From Stenotrophomonas maltophilia (GTDB lineage Bacteria; Pseudomonadota; Gammaproteobacteria; Xanthomonadales; Xanthomonadaceae), in the NCBI RefSeq assembly GCF_013464485.1, contig NZ_RAUX01000001.1:195497-233350 (forward strand): 37,854 nt of DNA. The letters run 5' to 3'. The translations under genes were made by a program, and so were the position numbers. The notes under the pieces were generated by a model that worked only from the letters and a program-made list of their open reading frames with translations, was not told the DNA's origin and did no database searches. Shown in pieces: positions 26,412 to 36,500 of the stretch (position 1 is the first letter of the stretch; each line of letters starts with the position of its first letter).

Positions 26412-26978
26412 ATGCGACCTGCCGCAGCACGCACCCGCCGCGATCTGCACCACGCCCTGGCAGCCACCTTGGTCAGCCATCCGCGCTGCACGCTCAGCGA
26501 ACTGGCGCAGGGGGCAGGCATCAGCCGGGCCACGCTGTATCGGTTTGCACCAACACGTGAAGCGATAGACGAAGCACTGTTCGCCGCAGGCTTCGAGCGT
26601 CTGGAAGCGGCGGCGGTCTGGTTCGACGAGGCCGTGGATGCACGGCAGGTACTGCCGCAGGTCACCGCCACGCTGCTGGCGGACTGGGAACTGGTGACGC
26701 TGCTGTTCGCGCGGATGATGGAAGAGCAGCAGCGCCAGGGCGACCTGCATCTGCTGCCGGAGCGCTGGGCGCCGATCGGCGAGCGCTTCGAGGCGTTTTT
26801 CCTGCGTGGCCAGAAGGCCGGCGTGTTCAACGTTGAGTTCAGTGCGGTGTGGCTGGCCGATTTCTACTGGACCTGTTTCTACGGCATTACCTGGTCACTC
26901 GCACGTGGTCGGCTGGCCCCGGCCATGGCCGCCTCCACGCTGCTGGCGTCGTTCCAGCAGGGTGCGATGAAATCCTGA
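26412..26978 (+). CDS. TetR/AcrR-family transcriptional regulator
   Basis: A 188-residue repressor-type protein. The N-terminal helix-turn-helix is CTLSELAQGAGISRATLYRFAPTREAIDEALF, the TetR signature. The C-terminal helical part is a ligand-binding domain of unknown specificity. Starts further upstream (ATG 26367, GTG 26382) are in frame, but they would overlap or abut the inverted repeats; ATG 26412 leaves the operator free and gives a normal N-terminus. No strong ribosome site is seen for any. It probably regulates itself and the divergent uspA gene. Confidence 0.82.
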   Translation: MRPAAARTRRDLHHALAATLVSHPRCTLSELAQGAGISRATLYRFAPTREAIDEALFAAGFERLEAAAVWFDEAVDARQVLPQVTATLLADWELVTLLFARMMEEQQRQGDLHLLPERWAPIGERFEAFFLRGQKAGVFNVEFSAVWLADFYWTCFYGITWSLARGRLAPAMAASTLLASFQQGAMKS

Positions 26979-27347
26979 TCGCGATGCCCGCAGCGCACTT
27001 CGCGCCGATCTGGGCCTGCACTGCACCCTGCGCCGAATTCGCGTGACGTCTTGCCGGAAAGGGCGTTCGCACTGCCGGAATTGTGCACGGTGTCGCACTT
27101 CCGGGTTGCTACAACTGTGCTCGTCGAACAAGGCCGGGATCGATAAGTTTAAATGAGACGTTCATCACACTTTTGTTGCGGTGCGGTATCGTAGTCGCTT
27201 AACTTCATACCTGACCAACGGGTCCAGGGACGGTTGTAGTGGCCATGGAGCCGGCAGAACGTGCAATGCGCGTCGCCAGCCTGAAGAGCTCGTCCCAGGC
27301 GACCCACTGAACAGCGGCTCCTATGCGGGCCGACCGGGGAAATCACC
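26979..27347. other. Intergenic region upstream of the giant surface-protein operon
   Basis: About 370 bases without a supported gene. It holds a Clp/CRP-like palindrome at 27151-27172 and a TATCGT (27187-27192) that could be its -10, giving a 5' leader of roughly 150 bases. I see no riboswitch or clear terminator after the TetR gene. Confidence 0.5.
27151..27172. promoter_or_regulatory. Clp/CRP-like binding site upstream of the DUF11/OmpA operon
   Basis: The half-sites TGAGA (27154-27158) and TCACA (27165-27169) are spaced by six bases and flanked by AAA and a following CTT. The right half is exact and the left differs at one position from TGTGA. The centre lies about 38 bases before a start predicted from TATCGT at 27187-27192, close to the class II activator position. 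It is inferred to bind Clp, as at 1868-1883. Confidence 0.5.
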
Positions 27348-30300
27348 ATGTGGCAGTCGACGACGTCGCGCATTCGCGCGGGCGGTGGATGCGTTCATCC
27401 CAAGAAAACCCAGCAGTGCGCGCAGCCAGGTCGCTGGATGGCACTTGGCCTGGTGTTGTTGTTCCTGATGGGCGCGCCCTCGCTGGCGTGGGCGGCCGCG
27501 TATGCGACCGGCGGCAGCAGCCCGTATCGCAACACGGTGTTGTGGTTGACCTGGGGCGGCGGTGCCAATGGCGTGAACAATGTCGTGCTCAACGATGGCG
27601 CCACGTCGTCCATCGACATGCCGATCGCGGCGGGGGTGAACCTGCGCGTCGACTGCCGGTTGAATACGGCCGAGACCAACGTGCTGCGCAGCTATCGTCC
27701 CGGCAACTTTGGCGGTGACAGCCTCGACGATCTGTACAACATCGGCGGTACCGGCAGCAGCAACCAGCTGATTGCCGGCATCGCGCGTGCCAGCGGTACC
27801 TCCAGCTTCAGCATCACCTGTACGTCGACTCTGGGCGGCGCGCCCTACCGTCTGCGCGGCGTAGTGATGGCCGACGCCGAGTCGATCAACAACAGCGGCG
27901 AGTTCGTCGAAGCCAGTGCGCAGGGCACCTGGAACGTGGTCGAGGTCCGCAAGAACCTGGCCAATGCCACGCCCTATCTGGTGAACAAGTCGACCAGCGG
28001 CGCCAACCAGGTGATCCGCTTCGGTCCCGGCAACGACGACAACACGGCGGCGGTCACCTTCCTCAGTTTCGACAACGGCGCACACGCGCCGGGGAACCTG
28101 GCGGTGAACATGGGCTTCTCGATGCGCGGCGGCGGTACCACTGCCATCGCCATCGGCCTGCTGGTGCCGTATGCCGACTTCGGTGATGCGCCGGCCAGCT
28201 ATGGCGACGCCATGCATGTGGTGGACGACCTGCAGTTCCGCTCCGACGGCATTCCGGCCGGCGCCAGCAATTTCAATATCAACACCGCCGGCTACACGCC
28301 CGGTGGCCTGGCGCCGCCGCTGACCGACTTCCTCGGCAGCCTGGGCCCGGATACCGAACAGCGCAGCAGCTACAGCGCCGATGCACTGGGCGACGACAAC
28401 TCGCCGGTGGCGGGCAGTCGCGAGGAGGACGGGTGGCCAGGCAACTACCGGTTGACCGTGATGCAGGCTGGTACGTTGATCAACCAGCCCGTGGCCTGCG
28501 TAGGCAACGGCAGCGTGGCCGGCTGGATCGACTTCAACCGCAACGGCCAGTTCGATGCCAATGAGCGCAGTACCACCGCGCTGTGCAGTGGTGGCCAGGC
28601 CAACCTGGCGTGGACCGTGCCGGCGGTGGTCAGCGCAGGCACCAGCTATGTGCGGCTGCGCTATGCCACCCTTGCCACGCAGATCCAGAACCCCACCGGC
28701 GTGGCCGATGACGGTGAAGTGGAAGACCACCGGGTCATCATCACCGCGCCGTCGCTGAAGGTGGTGAAGGGCAACAACGCCACTGGAGGCGTCTGGAACT
28801 ATGGTCAGGCGGGCACCACCTATACCCTGACCGTAAGCAACACCACCGATGTGCCGACCGGCAATCCGCCGAACGTGCCGGCGGGTGTGATCACGGTTCG
28901 TGACCAGCTGCCGGCCGGGATCGTGCCGAACTGGACGGGTGTCCATGTGAGCGGCAGCTGGAGCTGTACCGCCAGTGGCCAGGACGTGACCTGCACCAGC
29001 AGCCAGGTACTGGCCGCCGCCGGCAGCGCCGGCGCCAGTTCGGCCTTCACCCTTCCGGTAGCGGTCACCGCTGCTGCGACCGGCGTGCTGACCAACCATG
29101 CCAGCGTGGGCGGCGGCTACGATCCCTTCAACAACGGTAATCCGCCGGTACCCGGCAGCAGCTGCACCGACGTTGACCACTGCACGCGCAGCGATGTGAC
29201 CGTGCCGGTGACGCGCGTCAGCTACGCCAAACGTTCGAACACCGCCGGCCCGGTCGCGGTAGGCGCGACCGTGAGCTACACGGTGGATGTCACCGTGGCT
29301 GACGGCAACACCCGCGATGTGCTGACCTTCACCGACACTCAGGGAACCGGCCTGGATTTCGCCAGCGTCAGCAGCCCCGGTGCATTTACCTGCAACGCGG
29401 CCAATCCGCTGGTGTGCACGCTGCCGGCCGGAACCGCGCCGGGCACCTACAGCCTGAGCTACTCGGCCACGGTCAACGCCCAGGCCAGTGGCCAGGTAGT
29501 CAACACCGTGGTCGGCACGGGTACGGACACACCCATCTGCAGCAGCAACTGCACCACCACCACGCCGGTGGCGGTACCGCGTGTCTCGGTGTCCAAGGCC
29601 AGCAGCACCGCCGGCCCGGTTGCCATCGGTGACAGCGTTGCCTACACCGTCACCGTGCTGGTGGCCGATTCGCGCACCACGGCGGTCACCACGCTGACCG
29701 ATACGCTGGGCACCGGCCTGGACTTCGGCAGCATCACCAGCGCCGGCAGCTTCAACTGCGTGCCGGGCAATCCACTGGTCTGCACGCTGCCGGCCGGTAC
29801 CGTGCCGGGCAGCTATGCGTTCTCCTACACCGGCGTGGTCAACGCGCAGGCCAGCGGCCAGGTGCGCAACGCGGTGGTGCCCAGCGGCACCGACAATCCA
29901 TCCTGCGTGGGGGCCTGCGATACCACCACGCCGATGGCCTCTGCGCAGGTGGTCTATGCCAAGCAGGCGTCCACCGGTGGGCCGGTACGGGTGGGTGACC
30001 GCATCGACTACACCCTGACCGCAACCGTGACGCGCGCGCGCGCCAGCGCCGTTGTCACCCTGACCGATACCCTGGGCAGCGGCCTCGACTTCGCTGGCGT
30101 CAGCAGTGCAGGCGTTTTCACCTGCAACGCCGCCAATCCGCTGGTCTGCACGCTGCCGGCCGGCACCGTGCCGGGTACCTACAGCCTGACCTATGGCGCC
30201 ATCGTCAACGCGCAGGCCAGCGGCAGCGTGCGCAATGCCGTGCTCGGCAGCGGCACCGACAACCCGTCGTGCAGCGTGAACTGTGACACCACCACCCCGG

Positions 30301-33300
30301 TGGCGACGCCGGGCGTGAGCTACGCCAAGTCGGTGAACAGCACCGGACCGGTCGCGGTGGGTGATCGCCTGACCTATACCCTGACCACGGTAGTGACCAA
30401 CTCGCGCACCACCGATGTGGTGACCCTGACCGATACCCTGGGCACCGGCCTCGACTTCGATGCGGTCACCAGCGCCGGCGGCTACACCTGCAATGCCGCC
30501 AATCCGCTGGTGTGCACCCTGCCGGCGGGAACCGTGCCGGGCAGCTACAGCCTGACCTACACCGCCGTGGTGAACGCACAGGCCACCGGCCAGGTCACCA
30601 ACGCCGTGCTCGGCGGCGGTGGCGACAACCCGTCGTGTACCGCCAACTGCGGTACCAGCACGCCGGTCACCGGCAGCGCGATCGACTACCGCAAGACCTC
30701 GGCTGCGGCGGGTGCGGTGAAGGTGGGTGACAGCATCGCCTACACGCTCACCGCGGTGGTCAGCAACTCGCGCACCACGGCGGTGTTCACCCTGACCGAC
30801 ACGATGGGCCCGGGCCTGGACTTCGGTGCGGTGACCTCCAGCCAGGGCTTCAGCTGCAATGCTGCCAACCCGCTGGTGTGCACGCTGCCGGCCGGCACCG
30901 TGCCGGGTACCTATACTGTGGATTACACCGCGCAGGTGAACGCGCAGGCCAAGGGCAGCGTGAGCAATGCGGTGGTGGGCAGTGGCACCGGCGTCACGAC
31001 CTGCACCACCAACTGCGGCACTACTACGCCTGTGCTGTCGGCGGTGGTGACCTATCGCAAGCAGTCGAGCACCGTCGCTCCCGTCGGTGTCGGCGATGCG
31101 GTGGATTACAGCGTGGAAGTGACGGTCGCCAATTCGCAGACCCTCGATACGCTGACCCTGACCGATACCCTGGGCACGGGCCTGGACCTGCAGTCGGTCA
31201 CCCAGCCGGGACCGTTCACCTGCAACGCCAGCAATCCGCTGGTCTGCACGTTGCCGGCCGGTACGGCGCCGGGCACCTATACGCTGGGCTACCGGGCGCT
31301 GGTCAATGCCCAGGCCAGTGGCAGCGTGCGCAATGCCGTACTCGGCACCGGCGGTGACACGCCCACCTGCAGCGGCGACTGCAGCACCGAGCACGCATTG
31401 GCCGAACCGCGCGTGGTGCTGGAGAAGCAGTCCGGGCCTGCCAGCGGCACCGAGGTGCGGCCGGGTGACCGCCTGCGCTACACGCTGGTGGCCACCGTCG
31501 AGCGCGCTGCGCTGCGCGGTCCGCTGCAACTGGTGGATACGCCCGATGCGGGCTTGAGCATCGAAAGCCTGCCGGCTGGATGCGTCCAGCAGGGGCCGGA
31601 GATCGTCTGCACGCTGCCGGCGGGTACCTCGATCGGCCGCCACGAATTCGTCTATCAGGCCGTGGTCAACCAGGAGGCCCGCACCGAGGTGCTGAACCGC
31701 CTGCGCGGGCAGTATCCGGATGGCTCGCCGCCGCCGGACTGCACCACCTGCGAGACCCGCCACAAGGTGGTGTCCGACTTCGCCCTGCGCATCACCAAGA
31801 CCGCCAGCCCGCGCCGGGTGAAGGTGGGCGACCTGGTGCGCTACCAGCTGGTGGTCGAGAACGTGGGCGGCAGCCACTGGCGCGATGGCGTGGTGGTTGA
31901 CACCCCGCCGCCGGGCTTCAGCTACGTGGATGGCTCCATGCGCGTGGCCGACGATGACGGCGCATTCGCGCTGGCCAGCAGCCAATCGCCGCTGCGCATC
32001 GGTGCGGTGGACATCGCGGTGGGTCGCAGCGCCACCATCACCTACCTGTTGCGGGTGGGCGCCGGCGTGCGCGCGGGCAACCACGTGAACCAAGCCGTGG
32101 CCACGGCTGATGATGGCGGTCCGCTGTCGAACATCGCCACCGCCGAGGTGGCGATGGATGCCGATCCGTTGCTGGAAGACAGCCTGGTGTTCGGCACCGT
32201 GTTCGACGATCGCGACGGTGATGGCTGGCAGGACAGTGCCGAGCTGAGCGGCGTGCGCGTGCAGGGCGGATTCGCTGCTTCGGTCTATGTGCCCGGCTCG
32301 ACCACGCTGGACCGTGGCGACGGCCCGCAGCCGCTGGCCGATGCCAGCGCGCCGCTGCTGCACGGGGTGCAGATCGGCGTGGTGCATGGCCGCGCGTCGA
32401 CGTCCGACACGGTCGAGGCCCACCAGGTGGTGCTGCGCCAGCGCCTGCGCGAACTGTCCTTCAGCGATGACTTCATGCTGGAAAGCGCGCAGGGCCATCG
32501 CCTGCGGATGGACGCGCAGGGCGCCACGCGGGTGGAACGCAGCGGTGATGCCGGCAAGGGTCTGACCGCGGCCGAGCCGACCGTACGCCGCGAAATCGCC
32601 CGTGTCGCCGAGGGCTACGAAGTGGCTTACGTGATCGGCAACGAGGGCATCCAGGAGCAGGGCATCCCTGGCGTACGCCTGGCGACGGTGGAAGGCCTGC
32701 TGGTGGAGACCGATCCGTTCGGGCGCTACCACCTGGCTGACGTGCACGGTGGTGACGCGCGCCTGGGCCGCAACTTCATCATCAAGCTGGACCCGGCCAC
32801 GCTGCCGGCCGGTGCCGGACTGACCACCGAGAATCCGCTGCTGCGTCGTGTTACACAGGGCGTACCGACCCGCTTCAGCTTCGGCGTGCGCCTGCCGCCA
32901 TCGCCGCAGGCGGGCGCCGAGCGCATGGAAATCGCGTTGGGCGAGGTGCTGTTCGCGCCGCGCAGCAGCGAGCTGCAGGCCAGCTACCGCCCGGTGCTGA
33001 AGAAGATGGCCGACGTGGTCGACCGCTACCAGGGCGGCGACGTGGTGATTGCCGCCAATGGCGAAAGCCAGGCACTGGCCTTCGCCCGTGCTGCGGTGGT
33101 GCGTGATGCGCTGCAGGCCGAGGTGGCCGAAAGCGCGCGCGCCGGGCTGACCGTTCAGTTGCGCACCGATGTGCGTGATCCGCACTCACTGCTGGCCGGT
33201 GTGGATGCCGGTGGCGCGCTGCTGGGCAACGTGCTGTTCGACACCGACAAGGCCACCGTACGCGACGAGTTCAAGCCGCTGTTGGCCGCCATCGCCGCGC

Positions 33301-33521
33301 GCCTGGAAAAGCTGGGCGGTGGCCAGGTCAGCCTGGTCGGTCACACCGACGTGCGTGGCAGCCATGCCTACAACCAGGCGTTGGGCCTGCGCCGTGCCAA
33401 CGCCGTGTTCGAGGTGCTGCGCAGCCAGCTCAGCCCTGCCGTGCAGCAGCGCCTGCGCGTCCGCAACGAGGAGAGCGCCGCCACCCGTGCGGCCGCTCGC
33501 CAACAGGAGGCACGCCGATGA
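27348..33521 (+). CDS. Giant secreted multidomain protein: GEVED-like, DUF11-like repeats, OmpA-like C-terminus
   Basis: A 2057-residue exported protein. The signal peptide has a long N-region and ends near residue 49 (SLAWA). Residues 50-275 form a unique N-terminal domain. A GEVED-like module follows at about 365-463 (GWIDFNRNGQFDANE...GVADDGEVEDHRV), then a first DUF11-like Ig module (467-623), six regular 122-residue DUF11-like repeats (624-1355), and two divergent ones (1356-1602). SdrD-B or carboxypeptidase-regulatory-like domains come next (FGTVFDDRDGDGWQDS near 1611; GLLVETDPFGRYHL near 1780). A degenerate OmpA-like domain lies near 1865 and a typical one at 1960-2057 (VLFDTDKATV, GHTDVRG, GLRRANAVFEVL). 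The picture is a long disulfide-braced stalk with peptidoglycan anchoring. The domain architecture is visible; adhesion or surface-layer function is inferred. It overlaps the next gene by four bases. Confidence 0.85.
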   Translation: MWQSTTSRIRAGGGCVHPKKTQQCAQPGRWMALGLVLLFLMGAPSLAWAAAYATGGSSPYRNTVLWLTWGGGANGVNNVVLNDGATSSIDMPIAAGVNLRVDCRLNTAETNVLRSYRPGNFGGDSLDDLYNIGGTGSSNQLIAGIARASGTSSFSITCTSTLGGAPYRLRGVVMADAESINNSGEFVEASAQGTWNVVEVRKNLANATPYLVNKSTSGANQVIRFGPGNDDNTAAVTFLSFDNGAHAPGNLAVNMGFSMRGGGTTAIAIGLLVPYADFGDAPASYGDAMHVVDDLQFRSDGIPAGASNFNINTAGYTPGGLAPPLTDFLGSLGPDTEQRSSYSADALGDDNSPVAGSREEDGWPGNYRLTVMQAGTLINQPVACVGNGSVAGWIDFNRNGQFDANERSTTALCSGGQANLAWTVPAVVSAGTSYVRLRYATLATQIQNPTGVADDGEVEDHRVIITAPSLKVVKGNNATGGVWNYGQAGTTYTLTVSNTTDVPTGNPPNVPAGVITVRDQLPAGIVPNWTGVHVSGSWSCTASGQDVTCTSSQVLAAAGSAGASSAFTLPVAVTAAATGVLTNHASVGGGYDPFNNGNPPVPGSSCTDVDHCTRSDVTVPVTRVSYAKRSNTAGPVAVGATVSYTVDVTVADGNTRDVLTFTDTQGTGLDFASVSSPGAFTCNAANPLVCTLPAGTAPGTYSLSYSATVNAQASGQVVNTVVGTGTDTPICSSNCTTTTPVAVPRVSVSKASSTAGPVAIGDSVAYTVTVLVADSRTTAVTTLTDTLGTGLDFGSITSAGSFNCVPGNPLVCTLPAGTVPGSYAFSYTGVVNAQASGQVRNAVVPSGTDNPSCVGACDTTTPMASAQVVYAKQASTGGPVRVGDRIDYTLTATVTRARASAVVTLTDTLGSGLDFAGVSSAGVFTCNAANPLVCTLPAGTVPGTYSLTYGAIVNAQASGSVRNAVLGSGTDNPSCSVNCDTTTPVATPGVSYAKSVNSTGPVAVGDRLTYTLTTVVTNSRTTDVVTLTDTLGTGLDFDAVTSAGGYTCNAANPLVCTLPAGTVPGSYSLTYTAVVNAQATGQVTNAVLGGGGDNPSCTANCGTSTPVTGSAIDYRKTSAAAGAVKVGDSIAYTLTAVVSNSRTTAVFTLTDTMGPGLDFGAVTSSQGFSCNAANPLVCTLPAGTVPGTYTVDYTAQVNAQAKGSVSNAVVGSGTGVTTCTTNCGTTTPVLSAVVTYRKQSSTVAPVGVGDAVDYSVEVTVANSQTLDTLTLTDTLGTGLDLQSVTQPGPFTCNASNPLVCTLPAGTAPGTYTLGYRALVNAQASGSVRNAVLGTGGDTPTCSGDCSTEHALAEPRVVLEKQSGPASGTEVRPGDRLRYTLVATVERAALRGPLQLVDTPDAGLSIESLPAGCVQQGPEIVCTLPAGTSIGRHEFVYQAVVNQEARTEVLNRLRGQYPDGSPPPDCTTCETRHKVVSDFALRITKTASPRRVKVGDLVRYQLVVENVGGSHWRDGVVVDTPPPGFSYVDGSMRVADDDGAFALASSQSPLRIGAVDIAVGRSATITYLLRVGAGVRAGNHVNQAVATADDGGPLSNIATAEVAMDADPLLEDSLVFGTVFDDRDGDGWQDSAELSGVRVQGGFAASVYVPGSTTLDRGDGPQPLADASAPLLHGVQIGVVHGRASTSDTVEAHQVVLRQRLRELSFSDDFMLESAQGHRLRMDAQGATRVERSGDAGKGLTAAEPTVRREIARVAEGYEVAYVIGNEGIQEQGIPGVRLATVEGLLVETDPFGRYHLADVHGGDARLGRNFIIKLDPATLPAGAGLTTENPLLRRVTQGVPTRFSFGVRLPPSPQAGAERMEIALGEVLFAPRSSELQASYRPVLKKMADVVDRYQGGDVVIAANGESQALAFARAAVVRDALQAEVAESARAGLTVQLRTDVRDPHSLLAGVDAGGALLGNVLFDTDKATVRDEFKPLLAAIAARLEKLGGGQVSLVGHTDVRGSHAYNQALGLRRANAVFEVLRSQLSPAVQQRLRVRNEESAATRAAARQQEARR
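29217..31412 (+). repeat. Six tandem 366-bp repeats encoding 122-residue Ig-like modules
   Basis: Units begin at 29217, 29583, 29949, 30315, 30681 and 31047, all exactly 366 bp long. Each encodes a conserved core with C-NAANPLV-C or a near variant, TLPAGT(A/V)PG(T/S)Y, VNAQA and a CxxxC near the end. A seventh, divergent unit follows from 31413. The strict length and strong similarity indicate expansion by duplication, so the number of units is likely to vary among strains. Confidence 0.93.
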
Positions 33522-36500
33522 GCGCGCATCACTCTGCTGCCCGCCGTGCGGCCTGCCTGCCGCGCGCTGCGCTCTACCAGGCCCTGCTGCTGGGCTTGGC
33601 CGGTGCCGTCCAGGCCGCACCGCCCGCCGCCGAACCGCCGCCGATCCGTTGTGATGGCGACCAGTGCAAGGCCCAGGGCGAACTGTTGTTCAGCCTGCGC
33701 TCGCGCAGCTACGACGAACCCGTCACCGAGGGCACCTCCGCGCGTTCCAGCTCGCAGGCCCTGCAACCGGACCGCCGGGTCAGCCTGGCGATCGATGAGC
33801 CGGGCAAGGCCACCGTGCGTGGCGAGTTCATGATCCGCCTGCCGGCAGGCGGTGCGATCTGGGCCACGGAAGATCCGGCGATGGGGCAGCCGGAACTGTC
33901 GGTCTCCGCACCGGGCATGGTCGCCTTCGACGAAGGCCGTATCGTGCGGCCGGTCGAGTTCTACGTGCGCGGCAACTACACCGCCTTCATCCAGCGCCTG
34001 GAAGTCAGTGTCTACCGCGGCAGCGACACGGATCGCGTGGCAGCACTGGCGACGTTCGAGCTGCCGGTGGCGGCGGTTGCGCAGGGTACGTGGGACGGCA
34101 CCTTGCCGGCTTCGACGCCGCTGCGTCGCGGCGATCGCCTGGTCTATGTGCTGCGCGCCTTCGATGCCGAGGGCAATGTGGATGAGACCACCGCGCAGTC
34201 GATGCAGCTGGTAACGCCGGCCGAGTTCGAACGCGGCAACCAGCAGCTGCGTGACGCGTTGGAAGACCGCCGCGGCACTTCGGTGGACGCCAACCAGGCC
34301 GCGTCGCTTTCACTGCTGCAGCAGGTATTCGATGGCAACGGCCTGCGCCAGCAGAACATCCCGGTGTACGGCTCGCGGGTGCGCCTGCGTGGCCGCGACC
34401 TGCCGCTGGGGGCATCGCTGAAGATCAATGGCGACAGTTATCCGCTGGACCAGGACCGCAAGTTCGCCGCCGAGTACCTGATGCCGATCGGCCACCACGC
34501 CTTCGACATGCGCGTGGAGCGACCGGATGCGCCGGCGATCGCGCGCACGCTGGAGGTCGATGTCAGTGGCCAGTACCTGTTCGGCGTCGGCCTGGCCGAC
34601 ATCACCGTGTACCAGAACAAGGCAAGCGGGGCAGGGCAGGACCTGGCCCGGGGCGAGCGCAATGATGACGTGCTCAGTGACGGCCGCCTGGCCTTCTACC
34701 TGAAGGCCAAGACCCGCGGCCGCTATCTGCTGACCGCACAGGCCGATACCCAGAACCGTCCGCTGGACGAGCTGTTCACCGGCTTCACCACGGCCGACCC
34801 GCGCGACCTGTTCCGCAGCCTGGATCCGGACCTGTACTACCCGACCTACGGCGACGACTCGCTGACCCAGCGCGACGTGGACAGCATGGGCCGCTTCTAC
34901 CTGCGCATGGACTGGGACAAGAACCAGGCGTTGTGGGGCAACTACAACACCGGCCTGACCGGCACCGAGTACGCGCAGTACGTGCGCTCGCTGTACGGTG
35001 CGGCGCTGTCGTGGCGTTCGCGTGGCGCCAATGCCTGGGGTGATGCGCGCAGCGAGCTGCGCCTGTTCGGTTCACAGGCCGAAACGGCGCCGGGCCACAG
35101 CGAGTTCATCGGCACCGGCGGCAGCCTGTACTACCTGCGCCATGCCAGCATCCTCAGTGGCTCGGACCAGGTGGTGCTGGAAATCCGTGACCGCACCACC
35201 GGTCGCGTGGAGCAGCGCGTGCCGATGGTGCGCGGCGCCGATTACGAGATCGACGCCCTGCAGGGCCGTATCCTGCTGACCCGCCCGCTGGCTCAGGTGA
35301 GCCGCGAGAACCTGCGCCGGATCAGCCGTGACGTGCCACTGGACGGTTACGAGCAGCGCCTGATCGTGGATTACGAATGGGTGCCGACCGGCTTCGACAG
35401 CGATGGCATCACTGCGGGCGTGCGCGGCAAGCACTGGATTGGTGATCACGTGGCCGTCGGTGCCACCTACGTGGACGAGCAGCGCGCCGGCCAGGACTAT
35501 TCGCTGAAGGGCGCGGACCTGACCCTGCAGGCCGGCCGGGGCACCTATCTGAAGGTCGAGCACAGCCGCAGCGAAGCGACCAATGCGCCGGTGTTCTTCT
35601 CCGACAACGGCGGCCTCAGCTTCAGCCGCCTCAACCCGGAGGGGCCGCGCGAAGGTGAAGCGACCGCCGTCGAAGCACGCGTCAACCTGCGCGAACTGGG
35701 CTGGACCCAGCGCGACTGGAGCGCGGGCGCCTGGTGGCGCCAGGTGGACGGCGGCTACTCGGTGGGCCGCTTCGACACCGGCCAGCGCGTGCGCGAGCAG
35801 GGCGCCGAGTTGCTGGGCTACGTGACCGACGACTTCAGCCTGTATGCGCGCTACAGCGAGGCGCGGCGCGGCAACGAATCGTTGATCCAGGCCCAAGCGA
35901 CGGCCGAATGGCGGATCGGCGAGAACGACCGCCTGTCGGCCGAACTGCGCCGTGTGCAGGAAGACCGTGGCCTTGGCGGCAACGTGGCTGGCGTGCTGGC
36001 TGCGGCGCGCTACACGCATCGCATCGGCACGTCGCTGGATGTGTACGGCGGCGGCCAGCTGACCGTCGACGACGACCATGGCCGCTACGCCGACAACGAC
36101 GCGGTGGTGGCCGGTGGTACCTGGACCTTCGCCAACCTGTCCACCCTCGGTGCGGAAGTCTCGGACGGCGACCGTGGCACTGCCGCGCAGGTCAACGCCG
36201 AGTACCGGCTGACCCCGCAGCACAGCTTCTATGGTGCGTTCACCCAGTCCACCGACCGTAGCGAGTACGACCCACTGTTCAATCCGAATGCGCAGGATGG
36301 CTGGACCCTGGGCCAGCGCTGGCGCCTGTCTGACCAGGTCAACGTGTTCAACGAAAGCCAGTTCCTGAAATCCGGGCAGGAGTCTGGCCTGGCGCACACG
36401 TTCGGCATGGACTTCTATCCGGCGGTGGGCTGGAACGCGGGCTTCACCCTGAGCAACGGCAAGCTGGACGCCAGCAGTGGCCAGGTCGATCGCAAGGCGG

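Noticed and set aside
29217-31412. A CRISPR-like or other non-coding repeat array
   Set aside because: The period is 366 bp, the reading frame is continuous through all units, and the conservation is at protein level.
27321-33185. A 1954-codon open frame antisense to the giant surface-protein gene
   Set aside because: It mirrors the sense gene, is rich in His, Arg, Gly and Ala as expected of a GC-rich antisense frame, and shows no signal or domain; the sense frame has clear domains and a signal peptide.
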